Shown: positions 1 through 5,335 of the stretch, piece by piece
Position numbering within the stretch: position 1 is the stretch's first letter
Layout of the letters: every line of letters starts with the position of its first letter
Source: a bacterium
GTDB taxonomy: Bacteria; Spirochaetota; JAHITG01
Assembly (NCBI GenBank): GCA_028711675.1
Contig: JAQTRT010000184.1
Location: 1,385 to 6,719 of the forward strand
DNA: 5,335 nt
Reading direction: 5' to 3'
The notes under the pieces: model-generated
Database searches by the model: none
What the model was told of the DNA's origin: nothing
The model's input: the letters and a program-made list of their open reading frames with translations, nothing else
Made by a program: the position numbers and the translations under genes

Positions 1-1608
1 TCTAATTTCTCTAAATCACTGACCTGCGACTCAAAGAAAATCGGGGCCAATAAATTCGAAATCACGGTAACACCCATCGAAGGAGCACAGGAAAAATCTT
101 TCCAATGCGAGAACCGAATCGGTTATTTCGAAGCTATCGCCATGCTGTTCAATAATAAACTGCCTAAGATCGAGCATCCGGAATGTATCTTTAAAGGCGG
201 GCGGGTCTGCCGTTATATCGTTTCATGGAAAAAAAGTTATTCTGACCTTTGGAAAAAGATCACCAATTACATCATCATATTATCCTTGCTCACCTTTATC
301 GGTTCATTCTTTCTATCGCCTGTTTTCAGCATCAACACCGTCCTGCCACTTTCCATTCTCGTCATATTACTGTTGAACACTTATCACGGAAGTCTGGAAA
401 AACAGGAATTAAACAATGCCATTAATAACCTCAGGGACTCTTCAGACAAATTAATCGAACAAATTAATTTAAATTATAACCACGCTCTCATGATCAACGA
501 GATCGGCCTGGCCTTGAACAAACAGATGGATATGGACGGTATTTTTCACAAAATCATGCATATTCTGCAAAAAAGGTTTGACTATGACCGCGGGATCATT
601 TACATGCCCAATCCGGAAAAAACCCGCCTTATCTTCCGCGATGCTTACGGATACACCGATGAACAATATAAGGTATTAAGGAATTCCAGCTTCCATCTGG
701 ACCGGACGGAAAGCAAAGGAGTTTTTGTAGTAAGCTTCAAGGAACAAAGGCCGTTCCTCATCAACGACATCAATCAGATCCAGGATTCTCTTTCAGTTCA
801 CAGCCTTGAATTCGCGAAAAAGATGGGGAGCAAGTCCTTCATCTGCTGCCCCATCATCTATGAAGATGAATCCCTGGGCATCATTGCCGTGGATAATATC
901 CATACGAAAAAGCCTCTTCTCCAGAGCGATATCAATTTATTGATGGGCATTGCGCCGGAGATCGGCATCAGCATCCATAATATCCGGCTCCTGGAGGAAA
1001 AGGAACGCCAGTTCCAGTCCCTGCTCCATGTCCTGGCCGCCAGCATCGACGCGAGAGACCCGCTCACGGCCGGCCACAGCGAAAAAGTGACGGAATACGC
1101 CCTGGGGATCTGCCATGAACTCGGGATGCCCAAGCAGTTCTGCGAGATCATCCGCATTGCGTCCCTGCTCCATGATTACGGAAAGATCGGGATCAAGGAT
1201 TCCATCCTGAAGAAACCGGGCCGTTTAAACCTGAAGGAGTACGAGGAGATCAAGACCCATGCCGAAAAGACAAAGACCATTCTGGAGCAGATGAACTTTG
1301 AAGGGATCTATAAGCCTATTCCCGAGATCGCGGCCAGCCACCATGAAAAGATCGACGGAAGCGGATATCCCATGGGTTTGAAAGGCGATGATATACCTCT
1401 TGGCGCCAAGATCATTGCCGTGGCCGATTTCTTTGAAGCCATCACGTCCAAACGGCTTTACCGCGACGCCCTTCCTCTTGAACTTGCTTTTCAGCTCCTG
1501 AAAGAGGAAAGCAGTATCCATTTTGATAAAAAAGTCGTTGAAGCATTCCTGAGTTATTATGAAAAAAGCCACGGCAGAAAGATCAACGGTATTTTAAAAG
1601 CCAGCTGA
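1..1608 (+). CDS. Membrane-bound GAF/HD-GYP sensor protein, 5' end outside the window
   Basis: Probable cyclic-di-GMP phosphodiesterase with an input module. The reading frame has no stop from base 1, so the ATG at 142 is most likely internal; residue numbers below count from it. Order: end of an N-terminal sensor domain with the motif EC-x3-KGG-x2-CRY-x3-W (14-29), resembling the C-terminal end of V4R/XylR-N-like domains; two hydrophobic segments (about 42-59 and 64-80); a linker likely to form a coiled coil (83-112); GAF domain (about 118-282, with GIIAVDN); HD-GYP domain (about 290-480). All expected metal ligands are present: H312, H344-D345 of HDYGK, H373, H400-H401, D429; GYP is 408-410. 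The residue four before H312 is Leu rather than the Glu reported for trinuclear HD-GYP enzymes, which suggests a two-metal site (inference). The usual FDALTSxRPYR is FEAITSKRLYR. The HD-GYP call is firm; the N-terminal domain and the substrate are inferred. Convergent with the methyltransferase gene. Confidence 0.93.
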   Translation, partial: SNFSKSLTCDSKKIGANKFEITVTPIEGAQEKSFQCENRIGYFEAIAMLFNNKLPKIEHPECIFKGGRVCRYIVSWKKSYSDLWKKITNYIIILSLLTFIGSFFLSPVFSINTVLPLSILVILLLNTYHGSLEKQELNNAINNLRDSSDKLIEQINLNYNHALMINEIGLALNKQMDMDGIFHKIMHILQKRFDYDRGIIYMPNPEKTRLIFRDAYGYTDEQYKVLRNSSFHLDRTESKGVFVVSFKEQRPFLINDINQIQDSLSVHSLEFAKKMGSKSFICCPIIYEDESLGIIAVDNIHTKKPLLQSDINLLMGIAPEIGISIHNIRLLEEKERQFQSLLHVLAASIDARDPLTAGHSEKVTEYALGICHELGMPKQFCEIIRIASLLHDYGKIGIKDSILKKPGRLNLKEYEEIKTHAEKTKTILEQMNFEGIYKPIPEIAASHHEKIDGSGYPMGLKGDDIPLGAKIIAVADFFEAITSKRLYRDALPLELAFQLLKEESSIHFDKKVVEAFLSYYEKSHGRKINGILKAS

Positions 1609-1615
1609 CACTCTC

Positions 1616-1627
1616 CCCGGGCCCGGG
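1616..1627. terminator. GC-only palindrome between convergent genes, possible weak bidirectional terminator
   Basis: The sequence CCCGGGCCCGGG is a perfect 12-bp palindrome in the 27-bp gap between two convergent stop codons. As RNA it can fold only into a short stem (about 4 bp with a 4-nt loop). It has no clean T run: the plus side continues into a mixed sequence containing GTTTATT, and the minus side reaches GGCTTTTAAAAT only about 20 nt later. The position suits a terminator but the structure is weak. Confidence 0.3.
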
Positions 1628-1635
1628 CAGTCCGT

Positions 1636-2454
1636 TTATTCTTCCGGCTTCTGCCCCCGGCAGGAGATGATGGGAGTGTAAGTGAAACGCGCGGGATCGG
1701 AGAAAAACTGGTCGAACTCTTCATTGAATTCCTTGTAGCCGCCTTTATACTCCTGGAACGGATATCTGACCCTTCCCGGCGCTATCTGTATCTTTCGTTT
1801 CCAGTTTATCCAGTCCGTATCCTTTATTTCCCCGTAAATAAGGTGATGGGCCGTGACAAAGACATCGATCTTTTCATATCCCAGCCGGTACAGGTAGGAG
1901 TAAAGTTTCCGGCCCGCGTACGGATCGAAATCAGCTTTACTTTCAAGGAACTTCATAAGGCTGAAAAGCGTCTTTTCCAGCCTGCGGGAAAGCCCGTAAT
2001 GGCTCAGGCAGTTATGGTCCAGGTCGATGAGGCAGATAACGCCGCCCGGCTTCAGTATCTTCGATATGTTCCGGACGATCGCCAGGCTTTCGGAACAATA
2101 ATACTCAAGGACGAACCGGATCCAGATAAAATCAAACTTTCCCAGGTCATCCAGGTGGTCCAGTATGTTCCTTATCCTGAACTGTATCCCTTTATTGCTG
2201 TAATGCTTCCGGGCATACCGGATCCTGTTATCGGAAAAATCGACACCCACGACCGTGCCGCGCGGTTCCACCAGTTTATGAAGGATGGATGAGGTTTTTC
2301 CGGGCCCGCAGCACACGTCAAGGACCCTCATCCCCGGTTTAATTCCGGCCCAAAGCGCTTGTTTTCTCACGGACTTACTGTCTGTTTTGATATCCAGGCG
2401 GAGAGCTTCTTCATCGCTCTCCATGAGATATTTTATATTTTTCAGATTATTCAT
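1636..2454 (-). CDS. Class I SAM-dependent methyltransferase (UbiE/Methyltransf_11-25 type)
   Basis: Predicted cytosolic methyltransferase of 272 residues; the methyl acceptor is unknown. The Rossmann-type SAM-binding fold is clear: motif I VLDVCCGPGKT (44-54), the acidic ribose-binding residue D72 in VVGVDFS (68-74), a motif IV-like stretch GKFDFIWIRFVLEYY (105-119) and LKPGGVICLIDLD (134-146). The N-terminal helix region (YLMESDEEALRLDIKTD, 9-25) precedes the fold. The C-terminal 120 residues, rich in aromatic residues, probably form the acceptor-binding part. The ATG at 2454 is the only sensible start. The best ribosome-binding match, AGGAAAGGAG, ends 16 nt upstream, which is unusually far. 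A 19-codon frame overlaps the start as ATGA. Transcribed alone, convergent with the GAF/HD-GYP gene and divergent from the small HD-GYP gene. Family call firm; substrate not predictable. Confidence 0.9.
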   Translation of the reverse strand: MNNLKNIKYLMESDEEALRLDIKTDSKSVRKQALWAGIKPGMRVLDVCCGPGKTSSILHKLVEPRGTVVGVDFSDNRIRYARKHYSNKGIQFRIRNILDHLDDLGKFDFIWIRFVLEYYCSESLAIVRNISKILKPGGVICLIDLDHNCLSHYGLSRRLEKTLFSLMKFLESKADFDPYAGRKLYSYLYRLGYEKIDVFVTAHHLIYGEIKDTDWINWKRKIQIAPGRVRYPFQEYKGGYKEFNEEFDQFFSDPARFTYTPIISCRGQKPEE

Positions 2455-2498
2455 GTTGCAGAAAAGCTTACTCCTTTCCTTTGATATATCGATGATCC

Positions 2499-2532
2499 AA
2501 AAAAAACCATGAGCCGGGGAACAGATTCCCGG
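2499..2532 (-). terminator. Terminator- or attenuator-like hairpin in the methyltransferase leader
   Basis: On the minus strand CCGGGAA, loop TCTG, then TTCCCCGG forms a seven-pair stem with one bulged C (2514-2532). After a 7-nt spacer come eight consecutive T (2499-2506). The element lies 45 nt upstream of the methyltransferase start and would be transcribed in its 5' leader. The spacer between stem and T run is longer than in a standard intrinsic terminator, and no gene upstream on this strand needs termination, so conditional attenuation or chance are both possible. Confidence 0.3.
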
Positions 2533-2583
2533 GGCCGGCGACCTTTCCTGGAACGCCTGAAAAGCCTTCTTTTTAGTTTAGAA

Positions 2584-2612
2584 ATATTTTTTTTCATCCG
2601 AAAATAAAATAT
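2584..2612. repeat. AT-rich imperfect inverted repeat upstream of the small HD-GYP gene
   Basis: Positions 2584-2595 (ATATTTTTTTTC) pair with 2600-2612 (GAAAATAAAATAT) as 12 base pairs with one bulged T at 2605 and a 4-nt loop ATCC. The repeat ends 18 bp before the Shine-Dalgarno of the gene at 2644. It could be a protein-binding site in the promoter or a weak leader hairpin. Homopolymer A/T tracts produce such pairings easily, so function is uncertain. Confidence 0.35.
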
Positions 2613-2643
2613 AGTATCAAGGATAATACGGGAGGAACTTATA

Positions 2644-3243
2644 ATGGAACAAAACGTGATCCCCACCATCCTGCAGGCCATGGAAAAAAAGGACCAGGTG
2701 ACCTTGATGCATCTATCAAAAGTACAGCAATTCATCAATCTCATGATACCCAAACTCACGGAGAAGAACATCATCTCGGAAGAGGACATCGCGGACCTGT
2801 GGACAAGTGCTATCCTGCATGACGTGGGGAAGATATTCATCGTGGACGATCTCCTGAAAGAAAACAAGCCCCTGGACCAGAGCCAGATGAAGAATATCCG
2901 CGAACATTCCATGAAAGGGTATAATTTCCTGAGACTGCAGAACATTTCCCACAAGATACTCTCTGCGGTGAAATACCATCATGAACGCTGGGACGGAAAG
3001 ACCTCAGGCCAATATCCGGGATACCCGGAAGGCCTGCGCGGTTTCGACATTCCCCTCTATGCGCGGATCATCCAGATAGCGGATTCATTTGACGCCATGG
3101 TCGCTTACCGGCCTTATAAAGGCAAGAAATCAATCTGGTGCGCCCTGAAGGAGATCAGGGAATACAGCGGGACCCAGTTCGATCCTTACATTTCCCAGCT
3201 CTTCATCGATTCCATCTCAAGCTGCGGGCTCAGCCTAATGTAA
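2644..3243 (+). CDS. Small stand-alone HD-GYP domain protein
   Basis: A 199-residue cytosolic protein consisting almost only of an HD-GYP phosphohydrolase domain, probably acting on cyclic-di-GMP or a related cyclic dinucleotide. It has no receiver, GAF or membrane segment. The ligand set of the family is complete: H23 (in MHLSKV), H59-D60 with K63 (HDVGK), H88, H112-H113 (HHERWDG) and D147 (IADSFDAM). The residue at the position of the optional third-metal Glu is V19. Oddities: the DGxGYP motif is expanded to DGKTSGQYPGYP (117-128), about six residues longer than normal, and the usual ALTSxRPYR reads AMVAYRPYK (151-159). Start: ATG preceded by GGAGG at an 8-nt spacing. The gene is monocistronic, divergent from the methyltransferase and ends 8 nt before the 3' end of the oppositely oriented tRNA gene. 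Fold call firm; activity likely but unproven given the altered GYP loop. Confidence 0.9.
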   Translation: MEQNVIPTILQAMEKKDQVTLMHLSKVQQFINLMIPKLTEKNIISEEDIADLWTSAILHDVGKIFIVDDLLKENKPLDQSQMKNIREHSMKGYNFLRLQNISHKILSAVKYHHERWDGKTSGQYPGYPEGLRGFDIPLYARIIQIADSFDAMVAYRPYKGKKSIWCALKEIREYSGTQFDPYISQLFIDSISSCGLSLM

Positions 3244-3251
3244 CTGTCCTA

Positions 3252-3324
3252 TGGAGCAGAGGGGACTTGAACCCCCGACCCCCACGTTGCGAACGTGATG
3301 CTCTCCCAACTGAGCTACTGCCCC
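3252..3324 (-). tRNA. tRNA-Ala (anticodon CGC)
   Basis: A complete 73-nt cloverleaf reads leftwards. Acceptor stem GGGGCAG/CTGCTCC contains the G3:U70 wobble pair that marks alanine tRNAs, followed by discriminator A73. The D arm is GCTC-AGTTGGGA-GAGC. The anticodon arm is TCACG-TTCGCAA-CGTGG with anticodon CGC, reading the codon GCG. The variable loop is GGGTC (5 nt) and the T arm is GGGGG-TTCAAGT-CCCCT. The 3' CCA is not encoded (the next bases are TAG), so it must be added after transcription. The gene lies 92 bp downstream of mlaD on the same strand and may be cotranscribed with it; no clear separate promoter is visible. Confidence 0.97.
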
Positions 3325-3332
3325 TCTCTGTC

Positions 3333-3404
3333 AAAGGCAATAAAGGTAAAAACATTGTTGCCGACGGTTTTTCTTCCATAACCTTTAAAACCTTTCCTGC
3401 CTTT
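3333..3404. repeat. Composite inverted repeat between mlaD and tRNA-Ala
   Basis: AAAGGCA (3333-3339) pairs with TGCCTTT (3398-3404). After a 2x2 internal loop, AAAGGT (3342-3347) pairs with ACCTTT (3390-3395, or a second copy at 3381-3386). AAAAAC (3348-3353) pairs with GTTTTT (3367-3372). The result is a long interrupted stem spanning most of the 92-bp spacer between the mlaD stop and the tRNA. It contains two direct copies of CCTTTAAA (3382-3389 and 3401-3408). It could be an RNA-processing or termination structure on the minus strand, but pairing is mostly A-T and simple-sequence bias may explain it. Confidence 0.35.
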
Positions 3405-3416
3405 AAAGCCTTTCTT

Positions 3417-4157
3417 TCATTTCTTGTCCGTGCCTTTCTTTTTCTGCTGGTCAGGAGACTGATTCCCTCCCCAGCTGAAAAACGGATTATTCTTTAAAGC
3501 CAGAGATAAATCATTTATATTCTTCGTTGTCTGCTGCAGGTTCTTGATCATATCAGTGATGACGTCCTTGTTATCACCGTAGGTTGATGCAAAAGCCGAG
3601 GAAAACTTTTCCATGTTCCGTAATGTTTTCATCAATCCTCCGTCCGGGTCTGAAAGCTGGGCTGTCAGGAGCTGTACGTTCTGGACAATGAGGTCCGTAG
3701 GCGTGGCAGCCTGCTGGGAGAGCTGGGCTTTAAGCAGTTCTCTCCCTTTTTCCGAATCGATAGAGTACAACGGGGAATTATTCACGGCCATGACAGCTTC
3801 TTTGGTTCCCTCGGTTATCTCGAGGATCTTTTCCCCGATCAGGGGAGCGTTCACCTTGATGATGGAATCCGTTTTAATCCGGTTGGCATACTCCCTCAGG
3901 ATGGTGAACTGGACCATGATCTTATTCTCTTCGTTCAGTTCCATGCTTTTCACGGAGCCGATCTTCAGTCCTTTGAACTTGATGGGCATTCCTTCTGTCA
4001 GATTATCCGCGGAATTAAAAACCGTGGAATAATGATTCTTCTTCACGAAAAGCTTCTGCCCTTTGGCGATAAAAATGATCGAAGCGATTAAAATAATACC
4101 GGCCGCGACGATGAATATCCCTATCATTTTCTCTACTGTTTTAAATTTATACGCCAT
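3417..4157 (-). CDS. mlaD: MlaD-type MCE lipid-transport substrate-binding subunit
   Basis: Periplasm-facing, inner-membrane-anchored MCE protein that would form a hexameric ring over the MlaE/MlaF transporter and pass phospholipid or another lipid across the periplasm. Visible features: an uncleaved N-terminal membrane anchor (about 12-32), an MCE domain (about 40-117) with GMPIKFKGLKIGSVKSMEL (56-74) and the conserved APLIGEKILEI (104-114), then a long, mostly helical region (137-223) and a lysine-rich tail ending KKKGTDKK. At 246 residues it is longer than the E. coli MlaD (183) because of this C-terminal helix, a common form outside enterics. The start is supported by GGAGG 8 nt upstream. 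It is the last protein gene of the mlaE-mlaF-mlaD operon, 36 nt after mlaF. The transported lipid and direction cannot be read from sequence. Confidence 0.92.
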   Translation of the reverse strand: MAYKFKTVEKMIGIFIVAAGIILIASIIFIAKGQKLFVKKNHYSTVFNSADNLTEGMPIKFKGLKIGSVKSMELNEENKIMVQFTILREYANRIKTDSIIKVNAPLIGEKILEITEGTKEAVMAVNNSPLYSIDSEKGRELLKAQLSQQAATPTDLIVQNVQLLTAQLSDPDGGLMKTLRNMEKFSSAFASTYGDNKDVITDMIKNLQQTTKNINDLSLALKNNPFFSWGGNQSPDQQKKKGTDKK

Positions 4158-4193
4158 GATATCTGCCTCCTATTTGAAAAACCAATAATCCGG

Positions 4194-4919
4194 TCACGAG
4201 ATCAAACTTTTTATATATTCGTCACTGGTATTCAGGATCTCATCAAGTGTTCCTGTCCGGTAAACGGTCCTGTCTTTCAGAACAATGACGTGTGTGACAA
4301 AATCCTTGAATTCGTCAAACTCATGGCTCACCACAATGGACGTGATATTCTTTTTCAGAGTATCTCTGATGATGTTCCTGATCATGCTCCGCGAAGGCTT
4401 GTCCAGATTGGCAAGCGGTTCATCATAAAAAATAGTCTCGGGGTTCACGAGAATAGCCCTCAGCGTGGCCAGGATCCTTCTCTGCCCGAGGCTGATGAAA
4501 GCCGGCAGTAAGTCCTTCACATTGAGGAGCCCTACTTTATCGAGCAGGTCATAAATAATGACCCTGATCTCTTCTTCCGTATTCATCTGGTTATACCGTA
4601 AAGGCAGAGCCAGGTTGTCGAAAACCCTGATGTTGCTGATAAGGGCTGCATCCTGGAAAACGAACGATGTCCTCCTGTGGATGGCCATCAGTTCTTTCTT
4701 GGGTATCTTCCTCAGGTTGACGCTGTCATAAAAGACGTCCCCTTCCTCGATCAGGAACAGGCCGGCCATTACTTTCAGGAGCGTGCTTTTACCCTCGCCC
4801 CGCGGGCCCAGGATCACCACAAACTCGTTCCTGTTGATGGTAAAATTAATATCTTTCAGGATATACTCTTCCTGATATTTAAAGTTCAAATGAGATGTCT
4901 GGATTAAACTGTTTTCCAT
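4194..4919 (-). CDS. mlaF: MlaF-type ABC transporter ATPase subunit
   Basis: Cytoplasmic nucleotide-binding subunit of the lipid ABC transporter encoded with mlaE and mlaD; 241 residues, the usual single-domain length. Motifs: possible A-loop Y15, Walker A GPRGEGKST (38-46), Q-loop Q89 in FVFQDAALI, Walker B TIFYDEP with D166 and catalytic E167, D-loop ANLD (170-173) and H-loop H199 in VVSHE. The signature motif is unusual: ISLGQ (142-146) instead of LSGGQ, so the first signature glycine is leucine while S143, G145 and Q146 remain. All other catalytic residues are intact, so the protein is probably functional. The ATG lies 4 nt after the mlaE stop and I see no Shine-Dalgarno before it, so translation is probably coupled to mlaE. 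MlaF-type rather than another ABC ATPase is judged mainly from its neighbours. Confidence 0.92.
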   Translation of the reverse strand: MENSLIQTSHLNFKYQEEYILKDINFTINRNEFVVILGPRGEGKSTLLKVMAGLFLIEEGDVFYDSVNLRKIPKKELMAIHRRTSFVFQDAALISNIRVFDNLALPLRYNQMNTEEEIRVIIYDLLDKVGLLNVKDLLPAFISLGQRRILATLRAILVNPETIFYDEPLANLDKPSRSMIRNIIRDTLKKNITSIVVSHEFDEFKDFVTHVIVLKDRTVYRTGTLDEILNTSDEYIKSLIS

Positions 4920-4923
4920 AATG

Positions 4924-5335
4924 TTACAGATAAAAAAGGGCCGTTATGATGCCGTCGATGATAAAGATATAGATAAGGGAACTTACTACGGCCCGGGTAA
5001 CGGCCTGCGGTACTTCAGTCGAGGAGAGGTTGATCTTGAACCCGTAATAGATCGAGACCGTGGAGATGACAGCTCCGAACAGGATGCTCTTCAGAAGGGC
5101 CAGCAGGACATCCGTCATCTGGATACTCGACCAGAGGATCTCGAAAAAACGGCTGAACTGGATGTTGATAAAGAGGCTGCCCACCAGAAAGCCGCCGAGG
5201 ATGCCTACTGCGCTGAAATAAACTGTAAGGCATGTCATGGCGATCATCCCGCCCGCGATCCTGGGGAATACGATATATTTTAAAGGATCGATGCCCATGG
5301 ATTCAATGGCTTCGATCTCGTGCGATACGGTCATG
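4924..5335 (-). CDS. mlaE: MlaE-family ABC permease, C-terminal part only (gene runs off the window)
   Basis: Inner-membrane permease subunit of the lipid ABC transporter. Only the last 136 residues or so are present; the frame is open at base 5335, and the methionine at 5332-5334 corresponds to an internal position. The segment begins in the conserved cytoplasmic coupling region, with EIEAIESMGIDPLKYIVFPR (6-25 counted from that Met), which matches the EIDALESMGIDPxxYxxxPR pattern of MlaE proteins. It continues with membrane segments at about 28-54, 78-98 and 116-135 and the family-typical YYGF and VPQAVTRAVVSS stretches. About half of a typical 250-260-residue MlaE is missing to the right. 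First gene seen of the operon; its stop is 4 nt from the mlaF start. Confidence 0.93.
   Translation of the reverse strand, partial: MTVSHEIEAIESMGIDPLKYIVFPRIAGGMIAMTCLTVYFSAVGILGGFLVGSLFINIQFSRFFEILWSSIQMTDVLLALLKSILFGAVISTVSIYYGFKINLSSTEVPQAVTRAVVSSLIYIFIIDGIITALFYL

Larger units (their letters stand above)
2455..2643. promoter_or_regulatory. Divergent intergenic region with promoters presumed for both neighbours
   Basis: This 189-bp gap separates two divergently transcribed genes, so it must hold both promoters unless one lies further in. The right half (about 2570-2630) is very AT-rich and contains hexamers resembling a -10 element (TAGTAT at 2612-2617, GATAAT at 2622-2627), but I find no convincing -35 partner on either strand. 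A strong Shine-Dalgarno GGAGG at 2631-2635, 8 nt before the ATG at 2644, serves the plus-strand gene. The left half is GC-rich and holds a hairpin and an A8/T8 tract described separately. Confidence 0.4.

Noticed and set aside
142..1608. Taking the ATG at 142 as the true start of the GAF/HD-GYP gene.
   Set aside because: The frame continues without a stop to base 1, the upstream codons look like protein continuing into the cysteine motif, and no Shine-Dalgarno precedes 142.
1843..2292. Plus-strand frame of 149 codons inside the methyltransferase gene.
   Set aside because: The opposite strand has clear SAM-methyltransferase motifs; this frame has no family features and no upstream ribosome-binding site that stands out.
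2451..2954. Minus-strand frame of 167 codons antisense to the small HD-GYP gene and ending at the methyltransferase start.
   Set aside because: It is a shadow of the HD-GYP gene, composed of low-complexity Ser/Phe/Arg-rich sequence with no recognisable domain. Only its last 19 codons, in the methyltransferase leader, are discussed as a possible mini-frame.
3252..3324. tRNA-Ala as an attachment site for an integrated element.
   Set aside because: No integrase gene, no second copy of the tRNA 3' end in the window, and both flanks hold ordinary chromosomal genes.
3138..3497. Plus-strand frame of 119 codons running over the tRNA, with a WSRGDLNPRPPRCERDALPTELL-like stretch (partly quoted).
   Set aside because: This is the well-known false protein produced by translating the antisense of a tRNA gene; it also overlaps the HD-GYP gene and the end of mlaD.
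4921..5283. Plus-strand frame of 120 codons opposite mlaE, rich in Asp/Glu/Lys.
   Set aside because: Its charged composition is the antisense image of a hydrophobic membrane protein; the minus strand is a good MlaE match.

Overview
The window is ordinary chromosomal DNA of moderate GC content from a diderm (Gram-negative-type) bacterium. The outer membrane is implied by an MCE/Mla-type lipid transport operon. The lineage cannot be fixed from this sequence. The mix of HD-GYP signalling proteins, a UbiE-like methyltransferase with a VLDVCCGPGKT motif and an mlaEFD operon would fit Desulfobacterota-like or other environmental diderm groups, but this is a weak inference. I see no phage, insertion sequence, CRISPR array or defence genes.

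Layout from left to right. (1) Positions 1-1608, plus strand: the 3' part of a membrane-bound HD-GYP phosphodiesterase-type sensor with a cysteine-containing N-terminal sensor remnant, two membrane segments, GAF and HD-GYP. The frame is open to base 1, so the true start lies outside the window. (2) Positions 1636-2454, minus strand: a class I SAM-dependent methyltransferase, convergent with (1). (3) Positions 2455-2643: a divergent intergenic region with an AT-rich inverted repeat and a GC-rich hairpin followed (on the minus strand) by eight T. (4) Positions 2644-3243, plus strand: a small stand-alone HD-GYP protein with all metal ligands but an enlarged GYP loop. (5) Positions 3252-3324, minus strand: tRNA-Ala with anticodon CGC. 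(6) Positions 3417-5335, minus strand: three genes read leftwards in the order mlaE (3' part only), mlaF, mlaD, which encode the permease, ATPase and MCE substrate-binding subunits of a phospholipid/lipid ABC transporter.

How the genes fit together: the mlaE-mlaF-mlaD genes form one operon (4-nt and 36-nt gaps) whose transcript could continue through the tRNA-Ala gene. The two HD-GYP genes flank the methyltransferase and may both act on cyclic dinucleotides, but nothing in the sequence ties them to the methyltransferase or to lipid transport. The points most worth a second look are the altered ABC signature of MlaF (ISLGQ instead of LSGGQ), the six-residue expansion in the GYP motif of the small HD-GYP protein, and the leader of the methyltransferase gene. 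No new biological system is evident.
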